A stretch of 64,000 nt of DNA. Source: an uncultured Dorea sp. (GTDB lineage: Bacteria > Bacillota > Clostridia > Lachnospirales > Lachnospiraceae). Of this stretch, positions 9,054 through 17,917 are shown one piece after another; the first letter of the stretch is position 1, and each line of letters starts with the position of its first letter. A program made the translations under genes and the position numbers. Below the pieces are notes generated by a model. That model was not told the DNA's origin. It was given only the letters and a program-made list of their open reading frames with translations, and made no database searches. The DNA lies in NCBI GenBank assembly GCA_948602995.1, contig CAPEBR010000019.1, positions 1-64,000 of the forward strand, written 5' to 3'.

Positions 9054-10354
9054 TCTCTCTGCCCTGTCCCTGCAAGGTAATCTATAAACTGCTGTGCAGT
9101 CCTGCCAGACAATCCTCCATGACTGAGTTCCCATTTATTTGCCTCAAGAAGAAGATCATCCTCCGGTATGCCAATCCCATTCTTTTTCGCCAGCTGCCTT
9201 ACAATCTCCTGGAACTGCTTCTTATCTGGCTTTCCAAAATAGATCGTCACACCGAATCGTGCCACAAGAGACAGCTTTTCCTGCACCGTATCATTCGTAT
9301 GAAGCTCCTCGTCCCGGTCCGCCTTATCTTTAAAGGTCTCCCGGATCAGATGCCTCCGGTTGGATGTGGCATAGATCAGAATATTATCCGGCTTTCTCTC
9401 AAGACCGCCCTCTATGACTGCCTTCAGGTACTTATATTCAATTTCAAATTCCTCAAAGGACAGATCATCCATATAGATGATAAATTTATAATTCCGGTTT
9501 TTAATCTGTGAGATAATATCATTCAGATCCTGAAACTGATGCTTGTACACCTCAATCATCCGAAGGCCCCTGTCATAGTACTGGTTGAGGATTGCTTTAA
9601 TAGAGGAGGATTTCCCCGTACCCGCATCTCCGAAAAGGAGGCAGTTATTAGCCCGTCTTCCGCTTACAAATGCCTCTGTGTTATCAATCAGCTTCTTCTT
9701 TGCAAGCTCATAGCCCACCAGGTCATCAAGTTTTACATGGGCAATCTTTGTAATCGGCACAATCTCTGCTCCTCCCTCTGTATGAGCCACGCGGAATGCC
9801 TTGTGAAGACCCAGCTTTCCCACACCGAATTCCTGGTAAAACCGGGTCATGATCTCTTTAAACTCTCTGGCGTCTGCCGCCCCTGCCAGATGGCAGCCAA
9901 GCTCACAGATCCGGTCACGGATCCGCTTGTTAAATACCTTTCCATGTCCGTGAATTCCCTCGTAATCAGTCAGAAAGGACAGCGAACTTACGCCAAGCCT
10001 TTCCGAAAGCCCGGAAAAGTCAAAGGTAAATAACTCTCTCAGAATCGTGAAATCGTAAAGTGCAGCTTCATTAATACCTCCCTCCACCTCTCCCACGATC
10101 TCGCAGGATGTGCTGTATGCATTTTCATGGGCAGCAAGATAAAGGGCAAGGTAATCATGCCACAGATTCCCTTCAAACCCATGATTCACCGATAGCCTGA
10201 CCAGCTTTTCCACGCAGGAAAAAAGCCTCCTTTTAAGCCCCTCTGTCTCCTTATCACTTAAGTCGTCATGGACATTCTCCATTAAATGCGCCATGTCCGA
10301 AAGAATACTTTCTTCTTCTGTATCCCTGTATAAAATAAGCTCATCTGTTCTCAT
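9002..10354 (-). CDS. DUF815 family AAA-type ATP-binding protein
   Basis: The 450-residue protein has a Walker A motif GDAGTGKSSS at about residues 243-252 and a Walker B-like FIIYMDDLSFEEFE at about 290-303. TSNRRHLIRETF near 331-342 is typical of the DUF815 family; its function is unknown. The last residues (LLFTQDFAFTAKSVRI) are translated from the family 1 repeat, so the native C-terminus has been replaced or extended. The start overlaps the pheA 3' end by 14 bases, suggesting co-expression with pheA. Confidence 0.82.
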   Translation of the reverse strand: MRTDELILYRDTEEESILSDMAHLMENVHDDLSDKETEGLKRRLFSCVEKLVRLSVNHGFEGNLWHDYLALYLAAHENAYSTSCEIVGEVEGGINEAALYDFTILRELFTFDFSGLSERLGVSSLSFLTDYEGIHGHGKVFNKRIRDRICELGCHLAGAADAREFKEIMTRFYQEFGVGKLGLHKAFRVAHTEGGAEIVPITKIAHVKLDDLVGYELAKKKLIDNTEAFVSGRRANNCLLFGDAGTGKSSSIKAILNQYYDRGLRMIEVYKHQFQDLNDIISQIKNRNYKFIIYMDDLSFEEFEIEYKYLKAVIEGGLERKPDNILIYATSNRRHLIRETFKDKADRDEELHTNDTVQEKLSLVARFGVTIYFGKPDKKQFQEIVRQLAKKNGIGIPEDDLLLEANKWELSHGGLSGRTAQQFIDYLAGTGQRELLFTQDFAFTAKSVRI

Positions 10355-11495
10355 ATATGCACTCCTGGTAATTCCCTAATATTTTAAGTCCCCTGCTCTC
10401 CTCACGCAGACCCCGGATGGCATTTTTCACTGATGCGTCTTCCAGATTCCCCTCAAAGTCTATGAAGAACCGGTATTCCCAGCTTCTTCCTTCCACCGGC
10501 CTTGACTCGATCCGTGTCATGTTCAGATTATTATAAATAAAGTGAGAAAGGAGATGATACAGGGAACCGCTCTCATGTGGCAGTTCAAAGCAGATGCTGA
10601 TCTTGGATGCTCCTTTTAAGAATACTTTCTGGTTCGTAATTACGATAAATCTCGTGGAATTATTTTTTTCATCATTAATTCCATTCTGCAGAATCTCAAG
10701 GCCATAGATGCGGGCTGCATCTGCGCTGCATACTGCTGCCTGCGTCCTGTCCTGCTCGTCCAGAATCCTTTTTGCCGCAATTGCTGTGTTCGCCACGCTG
10801 ATCTGCTGCCATTTCCCATGCTCTCCGAGAAAATGGGATGTCTGCATCAGTGCCTCTGCCTTAGAGTATACTCTCTCAATATCTGAAAGCCTGCTTCCGG
10901 GAAGTCCGGCAAGGGTATGGACCACTGGAATAATCGTCTCTCCCACTATATAATTTTCGAACTCCACAAGCAGATCATAAACCTCATTCACAGAACCAGC
11001 CGAGGAATTCTCTATAGGCAGCACCGCATAATCCGCCGCTCCCTCCTCGATCGCTTCCATGGCGTCCCTGAAGGTCTTCACATGATAGCTGTTAACATTT
11101 TCTCCGAAATATGCCTTCATGGCTGCCTGCCCATAGGCTCCCTCTGTCCCCTGAAACACAATTCTGACATCCCGGTGATCTAGAGAATCCATCCGTATGA
11201 ACGGAAGACGTCCCAGGGCCCCCGCCTCCACCAGCTTCTGATACTGGAGCTTCCGGCTCATACTCATAAGCTGTTCGTAGAGCTCCTGTATTCCCTTTTT
11301 ATTAAACGGGGAACTCGCCATCCCTGCCACATTCTGAAGCTTCTCCTTCTCCCGCACGCGGTCAAGAACCTTTGTACCTGCCTGAATCTTATATTCTCCC
11401 ACCTGTTCACAAATACTCATTCTTTTTTCATATAATTCTACAATGCGGCTGTCCACCTCATCCAGCTGCTGCCGCAATTCCTGTAATGATGCCAT
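10341..11495 (-). CDS. pheA: Bifunctional chorismate mutase / prephenate dehydratase (P-protein)
   Basis: The 384-residue protein joins three domains: an AroQ chorismate mutase (about 1-90, LRQQLDEVDSRIVELYEKRM), a prephenate dehydratase domain (about 108-285, with FQGTEGAYGQAA and NNSTRFIVI, the catalytic Thr-Arg-Phe), and a C-terminal ACT domain (about 295-375, with ESRPVEGRSWEYRFFIDFEG). It converts chorismate to phenylpyruvate for phenylalanine synthesis and is normally feedback-inhibited by phenylalanine through the ACT domain. AGGAG lies about 11 bases before the ATG. Confidence 0.95.
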   Translation of the reverse strand: MASLQELRQQLDEVDSRIVELYEKRMSICEQVGEYKIQAGTKVLDRVREKEKLQNVAGMASSPFNKKGIQELYEQLMSMSRKLQYQKLVEAGALGRLPFIRMDSLDHRDVRIVFQGTEGAYGQAAMKAYFGENVNSYHVKTFRDAMEAIEEGAADYAVLPIENSSAGSVNEVYDLLVEFENYIVGETIIPVVHTLAGLPGSRLSDIERVYSKAEALMQTSHFLGEHGKWQQISVANTAIAAKRILDEQDRTQAAVCSADAARIYGLEILQNGINDEKNNSTRFIVITNQKVFLKGASKISICFELPHESGSLYHLLSHFIYNNLNMTRIESRPVEGRSWEYRFFIDFEGNLEDASVKNAIRGLREESRGLKILGNYQECIYENR

Positions 11496-11675
11496 GCTCT
11501 TCTCAACTCCTGTTTTCTGCTGTGAATAATAATTAGTAACTGCTTTTTCATGCGAATATGAAACGCATGACCCTTTGACACTTGTATCATATTATACTCC
11601 AACAGACATTCACAGTTCAATAGATATCCCCCATTTCCTGTATAAAATGTGTTTCCGGCATCCATACTAAAAGAT

Positions 11676-12062
11676 ATGAAGCATAAATTTTTAGCATGCG
11701 GAACGACCGGATGGTGCATGGAAATCCTGTTTACCGGCCTTCGTTCCTTCAAAAAACACAATCCAAAGCTCATGGGAAATACCTCCATCTGGATGTTTCC
11801 CATCTATGGCATGGCGAGTCTCTTGTCTCCCGTGTGCCGTCTTCTGAAAGGAAAAAGCGTGATACTGAGAGGAGGAATCTACACATGCTGCATCTTTATC
11901 GGCGAATATATCACTGGCTCTTTCCTTAGAAAATACGGAGCCTGCCCATGGGATTACAGCAAAGCTCCTCTTAATGTTGACGGTCTGATCCGGCTCGATT
12001 ATGCTCCCTACTGGTTCGGTGCGGGACTGGTATTCGAAAAAATGTTACTATTCACGGACTAA
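11676..12062 (+). CDS. Short CmpB-like membrane protein (putative ABC-transporter-permease-like family)
   Basis: The 128-residue protein has about four hydrophobic segments. Features such as FLACGTTGWCMEI, SIWMFPIYGMASLL and CPWDYSKAPLNVDGLIRLDYAPYWFGAGL match the PF06541 family. Function is unknown despite the permease name. I chose the ATG at 11676 because the frame upstream opens only with a GTG and lacks a Shine-Dalgarno box. The last residues (LLFTD) and stop are translated from a mini family 1 hairpin at 12044-12080, so the end is altered. Confidence 0.7.
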   Translation: MKHKFLACGTTGWCMEILFTGLRSFKKHNPKLMGNTSIWMFPIYGMASLLSPVCRLLKGKSVILRGGIYTCCIFIGEYITGSFLRKYGACPWDYSKAPLNVDGLIRLDYAPYWFGAGLVFEKMLLFTD

Positions 12063-12080
12063 TCGTCCGCTCATAGTAAC
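12044..12080. repeat. Mini family 1 hairpin at the CmpB-like 3' end
   Basis: This 37-bp palindrome pairs GTTACTAT with ATAGTAAC and GGAC with GTCC. The central TAA serves as the stop codon of the preceding gene. Near-identical short units are at 21350 and 33846, and the ends match those of long family 1 copy A. Confidence 0.75.
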
Positions 12081-12220
12081 GCATCCAGCCCATTTAAAAG
12101 TCGCATTCAGCGAGGGGCTGGATGCCGGAAACCACCACTTTACTGGCCCGGATGCCGTGCAGCAGTGTGCACGGCCCCGTGAATTGTAATAAAAATATTC
12201 CTATGACATGAAAATCAGTA

Positions 12221-12264
12221 TTGAAAATCGTCTCTGTATGTTATATTATGTACAGAGACTTTTT
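12221..12264 (+). promoter_or_regulatory. pyrB promoter with palindrome across the -10 box
   Basis: TTGAAA at 12221 and TATTAT at 12244 are separated by 17 bases. A perfect 9-bp inverted repeat, GTCTCTGTA (12230-12238) and TACAGAGAC (12251-12259), flanks the -10 box and is followed by TTTTT. It could be an operator overlapping the promoter, or, for transcripts starting further upstream, a hairpin terminator. The two readings cannot be separated from sequence alone. Confidence 0.55.
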
Positions 12265-12294
12265 AACATTTTATTGTCATTTAAGGAGGGTTTT

Positions 12295-13212
12295 ATGAGA
12301 CACTTGATGAGTCCACTGGATTTTTCCGTGGAAGAATTGGATAAACTTATGGAAATGGCAGAAGATATTGAAGCGAATCCTGAAAAATATGCTCATGTAT
12401 GTGACGGAAAAAAGCTTGCAACTTTATTCTATGAGCCAAGCACCCGCACAAGACTGAGTCACGAGGCCGCGATGCTGAACCTTGGGGGAAGTGTTCTTGG
12501 CTTTTCTTCCGCCGATTCAAGCTCTGCTTCCAAAGGGGAAAGCGTGGCCGACACAATCCGCATTATTTCCTGCTATGCAGACATCTGTGCGATGCGTCAT
12601 CCAAAGGAGGGAGCAGCACTTGTTGCCTGTGCACATTCTTCAATTCCTGTAATCAATGCAGGGGACGGGGGACATCAGCATCCCACCCAGACACTTACCG
12701 ATCTTTTAACAATCCACTCCTTAAAGGGACGGCTTGATAATATGACCATTGGTCTTTGCGGAGACCTGAAATTCGGGCGTACTGTCCACTCTCTCATTCA
12801 CGCACTGGTTCGTTATCCGAATGTAAAATTCGTACTGATCTCACCAGAAGAACTCAAGCTTCCAGGCTACATACGTAAAGACGTGCTTGACCGGCAGAAC
12901 ATAGAATACAGGGAAGTCGTGCGCCTGGAAGATGCTCTCCCGTCGCTGGATATCCTGTACATGACCCGCGTACAGAAGGAACGCTTTTTTAATGAGGAAG
13001 ACTACGTACGCATGAAGGACTTCTACATACTGGATTCCAAAAAGATGGAACTTGCTCCCAGGGATATGCACGTCCTTCATCCACTCCCCAGAGTAAACGA
13101 GATCTCCGTTGAAGTAGACAACGATCCCCGCGCCGCATACTTTAAGCAGGCACAGTACGGCGTCTATATCCGCATGGCACTCATCATCACACTATTGAAC
13201 ATCGAAATTTAA
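12295..13212 (+). CDS. pyrB: Aspartate carbamoyltransferase catalytic subunit
   Basis: This 305-residue subunit condenses carbamoyl phosphate with aspartate in pyrimidine synthesis. It has the carbamoyl-phosphate motif FYEPSTRTR (about 44-52), HPTQTLTD (about 128-135), and the MTRVQKERF loop (about 223-231). An AAGGAGG box seven bases before the ATG at 12295 fixes the start; the frame upstream is open but unconserved. pyrI follows after 11 bases, so the enzyme is the two-subunit allosteric type. Confidence 0.96.
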   Translation: MRHLMSPLDFSVEELDKLMEMAEDIEANPEKYAHVCDGKKLATLFYEPSTRTRLSHEAAMLNLGGSVLGFSSADSSSASKGESVADTIRIISCYADICAMRHPKEGAALVACAHSSIPVINAGDGGHQHPTQTLTDLLTIHSLKGRLDNMTIGLCGDLKFGRTVHSLIHALVRYPNVKFVLISPEELKLPGYIRKDVLDRQNIEYREVVRLEDALPSLDILYMTRVQKERFFNEEDYVRMKDFYILDSKKMELAPRDMHVLHPLPRVNEISVEVDNDPRAAYFKQAQYGVYIRMALIITLLNIEI

Positions 13213-13223
13213 GGAGAAAAATC

Positions 13224-13676
13224 ATGGTAAAGAACACTCTGAATGTCGGCCGCATCTCAGAAGGCTTCGTCCTGGACCATATCCAGGCCGGCCGCAGTAT
13301 GGACATCTATAAATATCTGCACCTGGATAAGCTGGACTGCTGCGTGGCCATCATCAAAAATGCAAAAAGCAGTAAAATGGGAAAAAAAGATATTATGAAA
13401 ATCGAATGCCCCATTGATTTCATGGATCTTGATATCCTTGGATTCATTGACCATAATATTACGGTAAACATCGTACAGGACGAAAAAGTCGTAGACAAAA
13501 AATGCCTGCGCCTTCCAAACGAAATACGAAACGTCATTAAATGCAAAAACCCACGCTGCATCACATCCATCGAACAGGGGTTAGACCATGTCTTTGTCCT
13601 GACCGACCCGGAAAACGAAATCTACCGCTGCAAATACTGCGAACAGAAATACGACGGGCGGCTGAGACGCCGTTAG
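13224..13676 (+). CDS. pyrI: Aspartate carbamoyltransferase regulatory subunit
   Basis: This 150-residue protein has the nucleotide-binding N-terminal domain (VGRISEGFVLDHIQAG) and a C-terminal zinc domain with C-x4-C (CKNPRC) and C-x2-C (CKYC). It binds ATP, CTP and UTP effectors and holds the catalytic trimers together. AAGGAG precedes the ATG. The stop TAG shares its last base with the first base of the family 2 repeat at 13676, so the repeat abuts the gene exactly. Confidence 0.96.
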   Translation: MVKNTLNVGRISEGFVLDHIQAGRSMDIYKYLHLDKLDCCVAIIKNAKSSKMGKKDIMKIECPIDFMDLDILGFIDHNITVNIVQDEKVVDKKCLRLPNEIRNVIKCKNPRCITSIEQGLDHVFVLTDPENEIYRCKYCEQKYDGRLRRR

Positions 13677-13773
13677 GGGACGGGGCATTTTTTGCCGTAG
13701 CACGCATCAAAAGCTCCAGTGGAGCTTTTGATGTGAAAAATGCCCCGTCCCCAATTGAAAATGACCTGTCCCC
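13676..13773. repeat. Family 2 repeat, left copy flanking rnpB
   Basis: This 98-bp repeat starts GGGGACGGGGCATTTTTT, contains the palindrome CAAAAGCTCCA / TGGAGCTTTTG, returns as AAAAATGCCCCGTCCCC, and ends GACCTGTCCCC. It is about 95% identical to the reverse complement of 14137-14234. It begins in the pyrI stop codon and ends a few bases before the 3' end of the RNase P RNA. Confidence 0.85.
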
Positions 13774-13778
13774 GATTG

Positions 13779-14131
13779 ACAAGCAAAACGATAAGCCGGG
13801 TTATGTCATTGAGTAATCATCTATCTAAACCTGCCGTTGCCGGCAGGCTTCAGCGACCTACCTGAGACGCGGCGGGCCGCCGCATGGTCTCTATGCGGTC
13901 TTGCTTCGAGTGGGGTTTACATGTGCCCCTGCCGTTACCGGCAGGGCGGTAGTCTCTTACACTGCCCTTCCACCCTTACCTGTACCTGACGGCACAGGCG
14001 GTACATTTCTGTTGCACTGGCCTTGGAGTCGCCTCCACCGGACGTTATCCGGCACCCTGCCCTGTGAAGCCCGGACTTTCCTCATCTGCCGCCTTTCGGC
14101 GTCTGCAGCTGCGATTACTTGTTTTACTTGT
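13779..14131 (-). ncRNA. rnpB: RNase P RNA, bacterial class A
   Basis: On the minus strand the conserved elements occur in order: GAGGAAAGTCCGGGCT near the 5' side, ACAGAAATGTACCGCC, GTAAACCCCACTCG, and GACATAACCCGGCTTATCG near the 3' end. The boundaries are set by the P1 helix, ACAAGTAAAAC (5', ending at 14131) pairing with GTTTTGCTTGT (3', at 13779) over 11 bp with one G-U pair. The 353-nt length is normal. This RNA is the catalytic subunit that matures tRNA 5' ends. Unusually, the gene is bracketed tightly by inverted family 2 repeats. Confidence 0.95.
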
Positions 14132-14136
14132 CCACC

Positions 14137-14234
14137 GGGGACAGGTCATTTTCAATCTGGAACGGGGCAATTTTCACATCAAAAGCTCCACTGGAGCTTT
14201 TGATGCGTGCTACGGCAAAAATTGCCCCGTCCCC
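14137..14234. repeat. Family 2 repeat, right copy (inverted) flanking rnpB
   Basis: This is the reverse complement of the left copy with a few substitutions (for example AATTTT for ATTTTT and GTTCC for GTCCC). Positions 14210-14234 encode the last residues and stop of rnhA. With the left copy it forms a near-perfect 98-bp inverted repeat around the RNase P RNA gene. Confidence 0.85.
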
Positions 14235-14680
14235 AACTTGTCTGCTGCTGAGGTGGCGAGCTCATCGCATCTTTCATTCTGCGGATGCCCGTTATGTCCT
14301 TTTACCCAGTTGAATGTTACGTTATGGGGTTCTTTTGCTTTTAGAAGTCTCTGCCACAGGTCGATATTTTTTACCGGCTCATTTTTTCCTCGTTTCCACC
14401 CTTTTTTGATCCATCCTGTGATCCAGTTTTTATTAAATGCGTCCACTACGTACTTGGAATCGGAATACAGGCTTACATCGCACGGACGGTTGAGCGCTTC
14501 CAGTCCTGCGATTACCGCCATCAGCTCCATGCGGTTATTGGTTGTCTTTTGGAATCCTTCTGACAATTCCTTTACATGCAGCTCTCCTTTCGAATCTACA
14601 TATTCCAGTACGGTTCCGTAGCCGCCTGGGCCGTCAGGATTTCCCCTGGCAGCTCCGTCTGTATAGATACTCACCTGCAT
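14210..14680 (-). CDS. rnhA: Ribonuclease HI with a repeat-derived C-terminus
   Basis: This 156-residue enzyme cleaves the RNA of RNA-DNA hybrids. The catalytic acidic residues are visible: D in [17 protein letters not shown] (about residue 7), E in [12 protein letters not shown] (about 52), D in [12 protein letters not shown] (about 73), and the terminal D in [25 protein letters not shown] is the usual end of the fold. The last eight residues (LGTGQFLP) come from the family 2 repeat; the catalytic core is intact, so the enzyme is probably active. Confidence 0.93.
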   Translation of the reverse strand: MQVSIYTDGAARGNPDGPGGYGTVLEYVDSKGELHVKELSEGFQKTTNNRMELMAVIAGLEALNRPCDVSLYSDSKYVVDAFNKNWITGWIKKGWKRGKNEPVKNIDLWQRLLKAKEPHNVTFNWVKGHNGHPQNERCDELATSAADKLGTGQFLP

Positions 14681-14696
14681 CTCTTATGCCTCTCCT

Positions 14697-15167
14697 TTAC
14701 ACTTCCCCTTTTATCACGCTGACGGCGTGGATTACTTCTGGCAGAATGTAGCTTAAGCATTCCTTTACCGCTCCTGCTTTTCCTGGAAGATTCACAATCA
14801 GCACATCCCCTCGGATGCCTGCCGCGCTCCGGTTAAGCATGGTACGTTTTGTCATGGCCAGCATATGCGCCCGCATTCCCTCTGGAATTCCTGCAATCGG
14901 CCTGTCTACCACATCCATGGTTGCCTCCGGGGTGCAGTCCTCTGGCGCGCAGCCTGCCCCGCCTGTTGTCAGGATCAAGTCTGCAAGATGATTATCCGCC
15001 ATCCTCTGAAAGACCGTAGACAATACTGTTCTGTCATTGGGAAGCGCCTTCATAAAGACCACCTCCATATCTGCCTCCTCGGCCATCTGGCGGATAACCT
15101 CTCCGCTCTGGTTTTCCTCTTTTTCTCTATATACAGCCGTACTCGCCGTTATAATCGCAACCTTCAT
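14697..15167 (-). CDS. MogA/MoaB family molybdenum-cofactor-type protein
   Basis: The 156-residue protein has the MoCF-biosynthesis fold, with TTGGAGCAPEDCTPEAT at about residues 68-84 and NLPGKAGAVKECLSYILPEVIHA near the end. The family adenylates molybdopterin. No other molybdenum-cofactor genes are nearby. The ATG at 15167 is chosen for its GGAGG box; the frame upstream is open but rich in arginine and unconserved. It ends 16 bases before rnhA and is probably cotranscribed. Confidence 0.82.
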   Translation of the reverse strand: MKVAIITASTAVYREKEENQSGEVIRQMAEEADMEVVFMKALPNDRTVLSTVFQRMADNHLADLILTTGGAGCAPEDCTPEATMDVVDRPIAGIPEGMRAHMLAMTKRTMLNRSAAGIRGDVLIVNLPGKAGAVKECLSYILPEVIHAVSVIKGEV

Positions 15168-15321
15168 CCTGTACCTCCGTCTATCTCTTCTTCTGATGAA
15201 TGTGCCTGAAGATCTCCTGATGCTTGTCGTACACGGAATGTTCCGTGCCAGCGCATGCTTCTGTGACACCTGTATCAAGTTTAAACCATTTCATGCAATT
15301 ATGCAATGGGTACTTCACGAA

Positions 15322-16794
15322 TTATATGATAATACACACCATCCCGCCATTGCTGTCATTGACAATTTTCTGCATGGTATCCTGAAGCTTTGTCTGACTT
15401 TCATCATTGATCATCGCCATCTTATTTCTCATGCCGTCCATTACCAGGTCTTCAATAGACTTGCCAAATATATTCGTACCCCAGATGCCTTCCTCGCTCT
15501 GCTTTGCTTCCTCAATGTATTGAATCAGATCCTTTGCCTGCTGCTCATTTCCTACAATTGGGGCAATCTCTGTCTCAATATTCGCGCGAATCAGATGAAT
15601 AGACGGCGCCTGGGAATGTATCTTCACGCCGTATTTGTTGCCCTGTTTAATGATCTCCGGCTCATTTAAAGTAATCTCCTCCCTGGACGGGCTCACCACG
15701 CCATAGCCTTTCATACGGACCAGTGCAAAAGCATCCTTTACATTCTCATACTCTGCTTTGAGCTCTGACAGATCCTTCATGGCAGCAATCAGCTCATACT
15801 GCCCTGCAATATGGGTTCCCGTAAGCTCGCTCAGCATCTCGTAATAGTATTTATCCGCAATCCCGATACGCACCCTGACACATCCCGTGTCCATGGCAAT
15901 ATGATCCACCTTGCATTCATCAATATACTGGCTTTCCGGCTGTCTGATCCCGCCTGCTGCATCCCGTATTTCCCCGAAGCCAGACAGGATCTCCCTGATA
16001 TGGGAAAGAAGCTCCTGCTTAAGCTTATGCTCCCTTGGAAGCATCTCCACCCATTTCGGAATAAAGAACTGAATCTCAGAAACCGGGAACTCAAACAGCA
16101 CTGCCTCCATAATCCGGTAAATGTCCTCTTCTTTAAGCTGCTCACAATTTACCGGCAGCGCTTTCACACCGTACTCCTGCTCCAGCTCTGCGATCACCTT
16201 TTTGGCATCCTCACCATAAGGCTTTACCGAATTCACAAGCACAATAAAGGGCTTGCCAATTCCCTGCAGCTCGCGGATCGTCCTGCCTTCTGCTTCTCTG
16301 TAGTTTTCCCTTTCAATCTCACCGATGCTTCCATCTGTTGTAATCACAATCCCAATCGTGGAGTGGTCATGGATCACCTTCCTGGTTCCAATGCCTGCTG
16401 CCTTGGTAAATGGAATCTCATAATCGAACCAGGGCGTCTTTACCTGGCGCTCCTCATTTCCTTCCACATGACCCGCCGCGCCGTCCACCATATAGCCGAC
16501 ACAGTCAATAAGGCGTACCTTCACAGACACATCCTCCGAAAGACGGATCTGTGCCGCCTCCTTGGGAACGAACTTGGGCTCCGTGGTCATAATAGTCTTT
16601 CCTGACGCCGACTGTGGCAGCTCATCTCTTGTCCTTGCCTGATCGTGCTCATCCTCCATATTCGGGAGTACCAGAACATCCATGAAGCGCTTAATAAAGG
16701 TAGATTTTCCTGTTCTCACAGGTCCCACCACTCCTATATATATTTCTCCGTTCGTTCTGCCCCCGATATCTTTGTACAACTGAAATGTATCCAT
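15322..16794 (-). CDS. spoIVA: Stage IV sporulation protein A
   Basis: This 490-residue coat morphogenetic ATPase polymerises on the forespore surface and anchors the basement layer of the spore coat. The Walker A motif GPVRTGKSTFIKR is at about residues 25-37 and the C-terminus is the conserved SpoIVA end, KIVNDSNGGMVCIII. The length matches the family. Its presence shows that the host makes endospores. It follows gpsA after 81 bases; an inverted repeat TATGCTGA / TCAGCATA lies in that gap, and a sigma-E type promoter would be expected there. Confidence 0.96.
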   Translation of the reverse strand: MDTFQLYKDIGGRTNGEIYIGVVGPVRTGKSTFIKRFMDVLVLPNMEDEHDQARTRDELPQSASGKTIMTTEPKFVPKEAAQIRLSEDVSVKVRLIDCVGYMVDGAAGHVEGNEERQVKTPWFDYEIPFTKAAGIGTRKVIHDHSTIGIVITTDGSIGEIERENYREAEGRTIRELQGIGKPFIVLVNSVKPYGEDAKKVIAELEQEYGVKALPVNCEQLKEEDIYRIMEAVLFEFPVSEIQFFIPKWVEMLPREHKLKQELLSHIREILSGFGEIRDAAGGIRQPESQYIDECKVDHIAMDTGCVRVRIGIADKYYYEMLSELTGTHIAGQYELIAAMKDLSELKAEYENVKDAFALVRMKGYGVVSPSREEITLNEPEIIKQGNKYGVKIHSQAPSIHLIRANIETEIAPIVGNEQQAKDLIQYIEEAKQSEEGIWGTNIFGKSIEDLVMDGMRNKMAMINDESQTKLQDTMQKIVNDSNGGMVCIII

Positions 16795-16875
16795 TCTAAT
16801 ACCCCCTTGTTATGCTGATACAAGTGTATGTCAGCATATGGGAGTTTAGAACCTCTGTTATAACATTGACTAAAT

Positions 16876-17895
16876 TCAGGCATCCTTCCAGGGAAGAGCC
16901 GTATGCTCTGCCTTACTGTCCCTGAGCATCAGCTCATTGACTGCCTCCTTCGGATCTTTTCCTTCAAACAGAACTTCATTGACTTTATTAATAATGGGAA
17001 GAGGCACTCCGTATTTCTGTCCCAGCTTCACGGCAGCCTTTGTGGAATATACTCCCTCCACAACCATCTGTACCTCATCCATTGCCTCCTGCATGGATTT
17101 GCCCTGTCCCATCAGGAACCCGGCCTTACGGTTCCGGCTGTGGACGCTGGCACAGGTTACGATCAGGTCGCCGATTCCGGTAAGACCTGTAAAGCTCTCC
17201 ACCGCGCCGCCCATCTTAACGCCAAGCCTTGCAATCTCTGCAATGCCCCGGGTAATGAGCGCTGCCTTTGTATTGTCCCCATATCCCATGCCGTCTGCGA
17301 TCCCGGCCGCCAGTGCAATGACATTTTTAAGAGATCCTCCAAGCTCCATCCCCAGCATATCCGGGCTTGTATATACCCGGAACACTTCATTCATGAACAT
17401 TTTCTGCAGATAATCTGCAGTCTCCTTTGAACGTGCACCGATAACAACCGTCGTGGGAAGCCCTCTCCCCACCTCCTCCGCATGGCTGGGTCCGGAAAGC
17501 ACCGCCACGTCCGCCCGGGGAATCTCCTCGCCAATCTGCTGGGAGAGGGTCATAAGCGTATCCTCCTCAATTCCTTTCGCCACATCCACAATGATCTGCC
17601 CCTCTGCTACATAAGGCTTCATGCTGCGCGCCGTATTCCTTGTAAATGGTGACGGCACCGCCAGCACAAGGAAATCCTTCCCTGTCACTGCATCCTCCAG
17701 GTTCGTGGTAAACTTCATATCCTCCGGTATCTTTACTCCAGGGAGTTTGCTCTTATGCTCGCGTTCTCCTGCAAGCATATCCACCTCCTCCTGGCTGATA
17801 GACCATACGGTCACTTCATGTCCGTTTTTATGAAGCAGAAGCGCCAGGGCTGTCCCCCAGCTTCCTGCTCCCATAATACCTGTCTTTGCCATCAT
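16876..17895 (-). CDS. gpsA: Glycerol-3-phosphate dehydrogenase [NAD(P)+]
   Basis: This 339-residue enzyme reduces dihydroxyacetone phosphate to sn-glycerol 3-phosphate for phospholipid synthesis. The Rossmann motif GAGSWGTALA is at about residues 10-19, and the active-site stretch ELGGSLKNVIALAAGI is at about 185-200. GGAGG precedes two successive ATGs (17895 and 17892); either could be used. It lies between plsY and spoIVA, and GpsA supplies the substrate of PlsY. Confidence 0.95.
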   Translation of the reverse strand: MMAKTGIMGAGSWGTALALLLHKNGHEVTVWSISQEEVDMLAGEREHKSKLPGVKIPEDMKFTTNLEDAVTGKDFLVLAVPSPFTRNTARSMKPYVAEGQIIVDVAKGIEEDTLMTLSQQIGEEIPRADVAVLSGPSHAEEVGRGLPTTVVIGARSKETADYLQKMFMNEVFRVYTSPDMLGMELGGSLKNVIALAAGIADGMGYGDNTKAALITRGIAEIARLGVKMGGAVESFTGLTGIGDLIVTCASVHSRNRKAGFLMGQGKSMQEAMDEVQMVVEGVYSTKAAVKLGQKYGVPLPIINKVNEVLFEGKDPKEAVNELMLRDSKAEHTALPWKDA

Positions 17896-17917
17896 ACACC
17901 CTCCTTTTCGGCTCTTT

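Noticed and set aside
15811..16605. Long open frame antisense to spoIVA (264 codons)
   Set aside because: It opposes an intact spoIVA and has no recognisable domain or ribosome binding site.
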